Positions 58,252-64,000 of a stretch of 64,000 nucleotides of DNA are shown in pieces. The DNA is taken from contig JAQBNO010000088.1 of NCBI GenBank assembly GCA_028288485.1, positions 1-64,000 of the forward strand, given 5' to 3'. Each line of letters opens with the position of its first letter. Positions within the stretch are counted from its first letter, which is position 1. Made by a program: the position numbers and the translations under genes. The notes beneath the pieces are model-generated. The model was not told the origin of the DNA. It made no database searches and saw nothing but the letters and a program-made list of their open reading frames with translations. Source of the DNA: Segetibacter sp. (GTDB taxonomy: Bacteria; Bacteroidota; Bacteroidia; Chitinophagales; Chitinophagaceae).

Positions 58252-58911
58252 TTATTGAGGATTATTGCTGAAGACGCTGTTAACAAAGCCATTCGGACCG
58301 ACCTTTTCTTGCAAAAGGCCCTTAATATCTTTAGTCAGCTTCTCCATCTCATCCTTCTTTAGGGCATCATAAACACCACCTCTTACATTGCCGCTTTTAT
58401 CAACAAGCGCTAAAAACTGTGTGTGGAGAAATTGATCCTCTAATTTTTCAACACTGTTTGCAGGATCATCCAATAGGTAACTGCTACGGGCAGCTTTGTA
58501 CAAACTATCTTTTCTGCCGGTTACCAAAATCCATTTTTTGGTGTCTATTTTCATGCTGTCAGCATAAAACCGAAGTCTTTGAACACTGTCAATTTCCGGC
58601 TGAACTGTATGGGCAAGAATTAAAAAATCGGGTTCGTCTTTAAACTCCGCATATATCTTTTTAAGACTTGTATTCAATTTAGGGCAAATGCCCTTACACG
58701 TGGTAAAAAAATATTCTACAACCGTAACTTTCCCTTTCAGGTCATCTTCATCCACCGTCTTCCCGTCCTGGTTAGTAAACGAAAATGGTTTTACATAACT
58801 TACCGTCGGAAGCTTAGCCTTCCAGTTATCGGTACCCCTAAAAAGAAAATAGAAGAATGCAAGGGTTAGCACAACAAAAAACGCAAGATACCCAATAGCC
58901 TTTTTGCTCAT
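58252..58911 (-). CDS. SCO1/SenC-family copper protein
   Basis: A 219-residue thioredoxin-fold protein with an N-terminal membrane anchor (YLAFFVVLTLAFFYFLF). The copper site is CKGIC in EYFFTTCKGICPKLN and the His of LEDQFLHTQFLALVD. It delivers copper to cytochrome oxidase or acts as a thiol oxidoreductase on the outer side of the inner membrane. It lies first in an operon with fur (19 bp gap) and is divergent from merC, with palindromic boxes between. Confidence 0.93.
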   Translation of the reverse strand: MSKKAIGYLAFFVVLTLAFFYFLFRGTDNWKAKLPTVSYVKPFSFTNQDGKTVDEDDLKGKVTVVEYFFTTCKGICPKLNTSLKKIYAEFKDEPDFLILAHTVQPEIDSVQRLRFYADSMKIDTKKWILVTGRKDSLYKAARSSYLLDDPANSVEKLEDQFLHTQFLALVDKSGNVRGGVYDALKKDEMEKLTKDIKGLLQEKVGPNGFVNSVFSNNPQ

Positions 58912-58971
58912 GATCTTTCTTTAGCCGGTAAAGTTACAACCGGCGTTGTTAAGGCTTTTATATTTAAGTAC

Positions 58972-58985
58972 TTACAACGTTGTAA
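58972..58985. promoter_or_regulatory. Perfect 14-base palindrome upstream of sco1-fur
   Basis: TTACAACGTTGTAA. A weaker ACAAC-CGGC-GTTGT pair lies at 58936-58949. Likely binding sites for the Fur-family protein coded in the same operon. Confidence 0.55.
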
Positions 58986-59059
58986 AGAGGTTCGGCCTTG
59001 TTGGGTCGGAGTCAATAATAGAAGTAAAATTTGGAAAAGGTTTTAACAACAATTAATTC

Positions 59060-59074
59060 TGCAACTTTGTTGCA
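59060..59074. promoter_or_regulatory. Fur-type palindrome in the merC promoter
   Basis: TGCAACTTTGTTGCA: perfect six-base arms around TTT. It ends seven bases before the merC -7 element, the place for a repressor. Half-site AACxxxGTT resembles the 58972 box. Confidence 0.6.
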
Positions 59075-59080
59075 AACCTT

Positions 59081-59088
59081 TATCTTTG
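59081..59088 (+). promoter_or_regulatory. -7 promoter element of merC
   Basis: TATCTTTG, exact TAnnTTTG, 12 bp before the ATG. Confidence 0.5.
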
Positions 59089-59100
59089 CCATCCTTGAAA

Positions 59101-59493
59101 ATGAATTCTAAGATAAACTGGGATGCTTTAGGAATTACTACTTCGCTTGCGTGTGCTATCCATTGCGCGCTTTTGCCGTTATTTTTTACCAGTCTTCCAA
59201 TCTTTGGCGTCAACATTATTGAGAACTATTTCTTTGAGATTATAATGGTGGCTGTAGCTTTTGTAATTGGCATTTATTCCCTTTACCACGGCTGGAAGAA
59301 GCACCATCACAGCATCGTGCCAATGCTTGTTTTTACCGTAGGTTTTATTTTTCTTGTATTAAAGCTGTTCTTTGTTGAGTACGAGGGCTGGTTGCTTATA
59401 CCTGCAGTTACAGGGCTTATAGTTGCGCACATCATCAATTACCGATCCTGCAAAGTACACAATCATGCCCACGCAGATGATTGTAATCATTAA
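59101..59493 (+). CDS. merC: MerC-domain membrane protein
   Basis: The ATG at 59101 gives 130 residues; TTG 59086 would add five. Four membrane helices and the MerC motif LGITTSLACAIHCALLPL with its Cys pair, plus a His/Cys-rich tail (SCKVHNHAHADDCNH) suitable for metal binding. MerC proteins bring mercury, but in Bacteroidota such small MerC-domain proteins are commonly under zinc or iron control. The palindrome in its promoter next to a fur gene suggests metal regulation here, so zinc, iron or copper handling is more likely than mercury resistance; no merA or merR is present. Confidence 0.88.
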   Translation: MNSKINWDALGITTSLACAIHCALLPLFFTSLPIFGVNIIENYFFEIIMVAVAFVIGIYSLYHGWKKHHHSIVPMLVFTVGFIFLVLKLFFVEYEGWLLIPAVTGLIVAHIINYRSCKVHNHAHADDCNH

Positions 59494-59560
59494 GAAGTTT
59501 TTTTGGTATCGGCATAATTTCTTTCCTCAACATCGTTGTGTCACTCACTTGTACTTGTAG
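59493..59560 (+). repeat. Intergenic repeat copy, forward, exact core
   Basis: AAGTTTTTTTGGTATCGGCA start directly after the merC stop, and ACATCGTTGTGTCACTCACT with TTGTAC (core 59535-59554, exact). Convergent gap with cysS; the remaining 160 bp show nothing. Confidence 0.8.
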
Positions 59561-59723
59561 TAATTCTATTCCGCGTCGGGCTTTAGGTCTACCGCTTAAA
59601 TATTTTTACATCTTATTTGTCTTTAAACTACAATTCAACTTTATGGGCCTGGTGACACATGAAAAGAGTTTAAGTGAAAAAGAGTAACAGCGTTGGTGGC
59701 GGGTAAGATAAGCGAAACAACGA

Positions 59724-61241
59724 TTATACAAAGGAATAACTGATATTCCCATCCTTCTCATCTTTCAAAGCAATCCCTAAATCTGATAGCTGTTTCCGAA
59801 TTGCATCAGAAGTAGCGTAATCTTTTTTTACTTTGGCTTGTTTTCTTAATTCAATCAACACCTGCAATACTCCATCCAGTTTGTTGAAATCACCTTGTAA
59901 CTCACTTTTTAATCCAAAAATATCTTCTACAAAAACTTTCATTTTCAACTGCAAAAGATCAAAGGTGTCGCGGTTTAAGGCGTTTGCAGAAATATGTTTG
60001 TCTTTAATTGAATTTATTACATGCACGATTTCGAACATGTTTGCGAGCACTTTAGCGGTATTGAAGTCATCATTAATAAACTCATCAAACTCAGTAAGTA
60101 AAGTCAGCACTTTTGTGTCCAGTTCGGCATCAGCGTGTGCTTCATCAAAATCGACCTCTGTTGCCTTCATTTTTTGAAGTGCTTCGTGTGCTTCCCACAA
60201 TCTTTTTAATCCTTTTTCTGCTGCCTGCAGTGCTTCATTGCTAAAGTCTAACGTGCTTCTATACTGCGTTTGCAAAATAAAGAAGCGAATGGTCATAGGG
60301 CTATAAGCCTGCTCGAGTATCGGATGACTACCAGTAAATAATTCACTCAGTTTAATTACATTATTGTAACTCTTGCCCATCTTTCTGCCATTGATGGTAA
60401 TCATATTATTATGCATCCAGTATCGGGCCGGGTTCTTGCCATTGCATACCGCGCTCTGGGCAATTTCACATTCATGGTGCGGAAACTGTAGGTCCATTCC
60501 GCCACCATGTATATCGAACTCGTCACCCAGGTATTTCGTACTCATCGCCGAGCATTCTATATGCCAGCCCGGAAAACCATCACCCCACGGGCTTTTCCAG
60601 CGCATAATATGTTCGGGCGGTGCATTTTTCCATAGTGCGAAGTCTGACTTGTTCCTTTTTTCTTCCTGGTTGTCCAGGTCCCTGGTAGAGTCCTGCTGAT
60701 CGTCTAAGATCCGGCCGCTTAATAAGCCATAAGGAAGCCCTTTCTTAGAAAAGTCATCATTGTATTTTTCTACATCAAAATATACACTGCCGTTCGCTTC
60801 ATATGCATACCCGTCGTCAATGATCTTTTCGATCATCACAATTTGTTCAACTATGTGGCCGGTTGCAGTAGGCTCAATATTAGGTTCTATTGTGTTGAAC
60901 TGGTTCATTGCCCAATGATACAGGTTGGTATATTTTTGAACAAGCTCCATCGGTTCCAGTTTTTCAATTACCGCTTTCTTACTGATCTTGTCTTCTGCTT
61001 CGCGTCCTTCTTCCTCAAAATGACCTGCATCAGTTATGTTGCGAACGTATCTTACTTTGTAACCCAGGTATTGCAGGTAACGGAAAACTATATCAAAAGT
61101 TATATAGGGCCGGGCATGCCCCAAATGGCTTTCACCACTTACGGTAGGTCCGCAAACATACATACCAACATGACCAGGGATTATTGACGTAAATTCTTCT
61201 TTCTGACGGGTTAAAGTATTATAAACTTTAAGTGAAGACAT
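59724..61241 (-). CDS. cysS: Cysteinyl-tRNA synthetase
   Basis: Charges tRNA-Cys. The 505-residue class I synthetase starts with [23 protein letters not shown] (HIGH-like SHLGHA and the zinc Cys), has [36 protein letters not shown] (other zinc ligands), and the KMSKS loop reads KMGKS in [14 protein letters not shown]. The C-terminal domain has [26 protein letters not shown]. Full length and standing alone. The second zinc site His pair (HHE) is present. Confidence 0.97.
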   Translation of the reverse strand: MSSLKVYNTLTRQKEEFTSIIPGHVGMYVCGPTVSGESHLGHARPYITFDIVFRYLQYLGYKVRYVRNITDAGHFEEEGREAEDKISKKAVIEKLEPMELVQKYTNLYHWAMNQFNTIEPNIEPTATGHIVEQIVMIEKIIDDGYAYEANGSVYFDVEKYNDDFSKKGLPYGLLSGRILDDQQDSTRDLDNQEEKRNKSDFALWKNAPPEHIMRWKSPWGDGFPGWHIECSAMSTKYLGDEFDIHGGGMDLQFPHHECEIAQSAVCNGKNPARYWMHNNMITINGRKMGKSYNNVIKLSELFTGSHPILEQAYSPMTIRFFILQTQYRSTLDFSNEALQAAEKGLKRLWEAHEALQKMKATEVDFDEAHADAELDTKVLTLLTEFDEFINDDFNTAKVLANMFEIVHVINSIKDKHISANALNRDTFDLLQLKMKVFVEDIFGLKSELQGDFNKLDGVLQVLIELRKQAKVKKDYATSDAIRKQLSDLGIALKDEKDGNISYSFV

Positions 61242-61464
61242 ACTTAAGTAAGATTGTTTTAAACTAAAATTTTATGTAAAAGGAGACAAAGGTAAACGGA
61301 ACTGCTTAGCAGCAGCAACACAAAAGGGGAATATCGTAAATAAGTGCCAACTTGTTGTAATTGTAATGCGAATATAGTCGTTTTACGTCTTTTTAGTTTT
61401 GCCGGTATAAATTATTAAATACCTTTTTCCAAAGATAAAGTTTCTGCTTCCTGCTGCAAAAACT

Positions 61465-61575
61465 TGCCGAAGTTCTTTAAGTAAAAGTGTGCGACCCTTT
61501 TGCGAGCTCAGGCTAAACCGCCGCGGTAAATAATGCGTTACAGTACAAGCGAGCGTGGCAACGGCTGCTGAAAGA
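61465..61575 (-). repeat. Intergenic repeat copy, reverse, long form
   Basis: Reverse complement reads CGTTGCCACGCTCGCTTGTA, GGCGGTTTAGCCTGAGCTCG and AAAGGGTCGCACAC, the same order as copies at 13265, 17887 and 52930. The remaining gap from 61242 to 61627 has no gene. Confidence 0.65.
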
Positions 61576-61627
61576 AAGTTAATGACGGCTACCAAAAACT
61601 TCTACACAGATAATAGTAATAAAGAAG

Positions 61628-62734
61628 TTATCTTATTCCAATATCAGCTACCAACATCAAATGGTCGCTTAAATTTTCGTCGACCAAATCGAACTGCTGA
61701 ATATAAAAATTATTGTCGGGAAGTATATAATCAATACGAAGGGTGGGCGCAACAGCGAGGTAAGTACGGCCAATACCTAAAGAGGTTGCAAGGAATACAT
61801 CCTGCCAGTTGTTGCGGATGTGAAAGTAAGTGTAGCTGTTTGGAACGTCGTTAAAATCGCCGCAAATTACGGCTGGATAAGGCGATTTATCTAAGGCATC
61901 CCGAACAATATTGGCCTGCTCTCCTTTCTTCGTATATGCCAGTTTCATTTTTTCTATAATACTTTTTGAAGCAGGCAACGCTTTCTCTTCGGTATTTTTG
62001 ATTTTTTCTATTCGCTCGTAATCTTCCTGTTTAAATTTGAAGGATTGCATATGTGTTGTGAACACCCGGATAATTTTACGGGGTGTTTCTATATCAGCAT
62101 AAATAAGGCTTTCACTTGAAGTGCCGGGAAACTGTACCTTCCCGGAGTCGACAATAGGAAATTTAGAGAATATGACGCTCCCCGCCTGGTAGTCTTGCTT
62201 TTCTCTTTCAAAGTCTTTTGAAAAGTAGTAATAAGGATATTTTTCCTGGAACCGGATAAAGTTATTTTGAGCAGCAGAGCTATTGAATTCCTGCAAGCAA
62301 ATAATATCGGGGTTTTGGGCAATGATTGTTTCGGGGATAGTTGCCCGGTCCAACCTTTTTTTATCTGCTTTATCACTCAAACCTACCAGGCTCCTGATAT
62401 TCCAGTCAACGATACGAATGTGTGTGCTATCTTTTTTCTCGGTAAATGTTTCGTATTTATTGGTAGCAAATAAAACACTTAGTTGCTTCCAGCCGATAAG
62501 CAACGTAATAATTGGAATGATTGACCATACCGGCTTAACGACCCACCAGAAAAAGATGAAGAAAACGAGCGTTAAGGCAAGGTAAGGAACCGAAAGTCCT
62601 AAAAGCCCCATAAACCACCAGACGGAAGGATTAAGATATGGTACAAGGCAAGCAATAAGAAAAAGCCCCGCGAAAAGGCAGTTGATAATTATGAAAAGAC
62701 GTTTGAATATTTCTTTAACCTTTCTACCCCCCAT
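61628..62734 (-). CDS. Endonuclease/exonuclease/phosphatase (EEP) family membrane protein 1
   Basis: The ATG at 62734 gives 368 residues. Residues 1-100 hold three hydrophobic helices (INCLFAGLFLIACLVPYL, WWFMGLLGLSVPYLALTLVFFIFFWW, IIPIITLLIGW); residues 105-368 are an EEP domain: IRIVDWNIRSLVGLSD, PDIICLQEF, VFTTHMQSF, VICGDFNDVPNSYTY and LRIDYILPD, LSDHLMLVADI. Active-site Asn, Glu, Asp and His are present. Substrate unknown (nucleic acid, phospholipid or sugar phosphate). It is a tandem paralogue of the next gene, with 53 bp between them. Confidence 0.9.
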   Translation of the reverse strand: MGGRKVKEIFKRLFIIINCLFAGLFLIACLVPYLNPSVWWFMGLLGLSVPYLALTLVFFIFFWWVVKPVWSIIPIITLLIGWKQLSVLFATNKYETFTEKKDSTHIRIVDWNIRSLVGLSDKADKKRLDRATIPETIIAQNPDIICLQEFNSSAAQNNFIRFQEKYPYYYFSKDFEREKQDYQAGSVIFSKFPIVDSGKVQFPGTSSESLIYADIETPRKIIRVFTTHMQSFKFKQEDYERIEKIKNTEEKALPASKSIIEKMKLAYTKKGEQANIVRDALDKSPYPAVICGDFNDVPNSYTYFHIRNNWQDVFLATSLGIGRTYLAVAPTLRIDYILPDNNFYIQQFDLVDENLSDHLMLVADIGIR

Positions 62735-62787
62735 GCTGTAAATATAAAGCAATTAAATATCAGCTATTTACAGCAACCTGGAAATTA

Positions 62788-63900
62788 TTAGTGCCATTCA
62801 AGATCGGCCAGTTGTGGAAAATGGTCGGATAAGTGAACATCGTGTTTTTGAAAACTTTTTATCGAAAATCTTTTATCAACGAGGATAAAATCGATTCGGA
62901 GTGTTTTAGGCAGGCTATCTAAAGTTGTTCCTAAACCAGATCCGTTAGCGATAAATGCATCTGTTAAACCTTTAGACATAACATGATATGGGTAAGATGT
63001 AGGAACAGAATTCATGTCGGCCAGATAAATTAGTGGATAAGGGCTTTTATTAAGTTGGTCTTTTGCAATAAAAGCCTCCCGAACATGGTCCTGTGCAAAA
63101 ACTTTGAGTTTCTCGAATTTTGTAGCTTCATATACATAGTATGGATCGTTATGAAACAAAACACCAGTACTGGAGTTGCGGTTGGCAAATAAATTTAAAG
63201 ATTTAAAGTGAGTAGCAAAAACCCGCAGACGCCTGTTTTTGAAGGAGACATCAATAAAAGCAATATGCTCCGGGAAAGACGGATCGCCTAGCAAAGTCTT
63301 ACCAGAATCAAGCAGGGGAATTTTTGAAAATATAGCTGACCCGGTTTTTGCGGTTCCCCAGCCAAAAGTTTTTACGATTTCGGCGGTTTGATAATTATGA
63401 ACATAACCGAGAGTAATCAATTGTTTTGTATTGGAAGTAAAGGCTGGACCGATGTATTCCGTAAATTCCTGCAGGCAGAGAATGTCGGCATTTGAATTTT
63501 TAATATAATCAAACATTTTTCTCCTGGCGGAATTGGGAGAGTCTGCATGAATAGCAGGATTGTCGAAACTTCTTACATTCCAACCCAATACTCTTAATGT
63601 ATTTGAGTCTTTTAAATAAGGTTTCGACGAGTTGGATAAACTAATGGCAAAAGTTGAAAAAAGATTTTGGAAACCTACCAGCAATAACAACAGTAAACAA
63701 AAGGCAATTTTTTTTCTAACAAATACCCAGGGAAATGCAATGACCAAAATTGCAATAAACAGGTAAGGAAATCCTAAAGCGAGAAAAGCCATTGGCCAAA
63801 AATCGATCGGGCTAATATAGGGTGTTAAGCAACTGATTAAATAAGTTAGAGACGCAACAACTGTTACAATACTTAAAAGTCCGACAAAAAATCTCTTCAT
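62788..63900 (-). CDS. Endonuclease/exonuclease/phosphatase (EEP) family membrane protein 2
   Basis: A 370-residue paralogue of the neighbour with the same three N-terminal helices and EEP domain: LRVLGWNVRSFDN, ADILCLQEFTEY, VFATHFKSL, IYLADMNSVPTSYPY (Asp-Met-Asn in place of Asp-Phe-Asn), LRIDFILVD and LSDHFPQLADL. Its start is 3 bp from the end of the rhomboid gene upstream, so the three genes are one transcript. This arrangement of rhomboid protease followed by EEP genes is common in the group. Confidence 0.9.
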   Translation of the reverse strand: MKRFFVGLLSIVTVVASLTYLISCLTPYISPIDFWPMAFLALGFPYLFIAILVIAFPWVFVRKKIAFCLLLLLLVGFQNLFSTFAISLSNSSKPYLKDSNTLRVLGWNVRSFDNPAIHADSPNSARRKMFDYIKNSNADILCLQEFTEYIGPAFTSNTKQLITLGYVHNYQTAEIVKTFGWGTAKTGSAIFSKIPLLDSGKTLLGDPSFPEHIAFIDVSFKNRRLRVFATHFKSLNLFANRNSSTGVLFHNDPYYVYEATKFEKLKVFAQDHVREAFIAKDQLNKSPYPLIYLADMNSVPTSYPYHVMSKGLTDAFIANGSGLGTTLDSLPKTLRIDFILVDKRFSIKSFQKHDVHLSDHFPQLADLEWH

Positions 63901-63903
63901 TAA

Positions 63904-64000
63904 TTAAAATTCCTCGCTGCTCGCCTTTTTCAAAAATTCTTTTTCCTCTTCTGTTAACGACGGATACCCCTTATTGTGTATCTTATCAAGAAGATCGTCG
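63904..64000 (-). CDS. Rhomboid-family intramembrane protease, C-terminal end (partial)
   Basis: Only the last 31 codons are in the window: DDLLDKIHNKGYPSLTEEEK, then EFLKKASSEEF and a stop at 63904. KIxxKGxxSLTEEExxFLxxaS is the C-terminal tail of Bacteroidota rhomboid proteases. The stop is 3 bp from the start of the EEP gene. The catalytic domain lies outside the window. Confidence 0.7.
   Translation of the reverse strand, partial: DDLLDKIHNKGYPSLTEEEKEFLKKASSEEF

Noticed and set aside
59101-59493. Mercury-resistance operon
   Set aside because: Only a MerC-domain gene is present, with no merR, merA, merP or merT; the Fur-type box suggests another metal.
61555-61854. 99-codon plus-strand frame over the end of EEP gene 1
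   Set aside because: It starts in a repeat and then runs antisense to the conserved EEP domain; typical shadow frame.
1-64000. tRNA/rRNA genes, CRISPR arrays, prophage, complete insertion sequences, riboswitches
   Set aside because: None was found by reading both strands; there is no tRNA T-loop pattern with a matching acceptor stem, no regular spaced direct repeats, and no transposase or integrase frame. A covariance-model scan would be needed to rule out small RNAs.

Overview
The window looks like chromosomal DNA from a member of the Bacteroidota, most likely the family Chitinophagaceae. Pointers are: (i) lineage-typical genes such as a NagZ-type glycosidase fused to a beta-lactamase-like domain, a DUF5606 protein, a SMUG2-type (DUF4918) glycosylase and a bacterial GH3-auxin-family protein; (ii) several promoters with the TAnnTTTG -7 element of this phylum; (iii) weak Shine-Dalgarno sequences; and (iv) about 40% GC with long AT-rich intergenic gaps. 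No tRNA, rRNA, CRISPR array, prophage or complete insertion sequence was seen.

Layout. 1-3.7 kb: the end of a TonB-dependent receptor, then a two-gene polysaccharide module (BNR_4 propeller protein and GH88 unsaturated uronyl hydrolase). 4-9.8 kb: an arginase-fold protein with altered metal ligands, a PBP4-type DD-peptidase, a broken Uma2 gene, mutL and a lipoprotein. 10.3-15.8 kb: the GH3/beta-lactamase fusion, then a LacI-family gene facing a set of very small minus-strand ORFs across two divergent promoters, each with a LacI-type operator. 16-22.6 kb: rnhB, heme A synthase, a lipid kinase, fabH, DUF2905, adk, msrB. 22.9-30 kb: an aminotransferase, a MurG-like glycosyltransferase, typA, tiny proteins and an MFS transporter. 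30.3-37.6 kb: a decayed DUF1016 nuclease gene, recB, amt, a propeller lipoprotein and a MobA-like nucleotidyltransferase. 37.9-49.9 kb: a large FAD/Fe-S dehydrogenase, a GH43-like enzyme, thiL, an inositol-monophosphatase-family gene, a GH3 acyl-adenylase next to a LysE exporter, mtgA, pnuC-nadR and fabG. 50-64 kb: a decayed coiled-coil gene, a 558-residue orphan protein, a SMUG2 glycosylase, a DsbA-like protein, a truncated hemoglobin, DUF5606, an M3 peptidase, a sco1-fur operon facing merC across palindromic boxes, cysS, two tandem EEP-family proteins and the end of a rhomboid gene.

Most genes are single housekeeping units. Functional pairs visible from spacing are BNR_4/GH88, GH3/LysE, pnuC/nadR, sco1/fur and the tandem EEP pair with rhomboid. 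The most striking non-coding feature is an intergenic repeat family. It has about twenty degenerate copies, one subtype sharing a GTTGTGTCACTCACTTGTAC core and another containing a 17-bp-arm hairpin. It occupies nearly every convergent gap and abuts two of the three pseudogenes. The best candidate for an undescribed system is the LacI-controlled small-ORF cluster at 13.5-14.7 kb.
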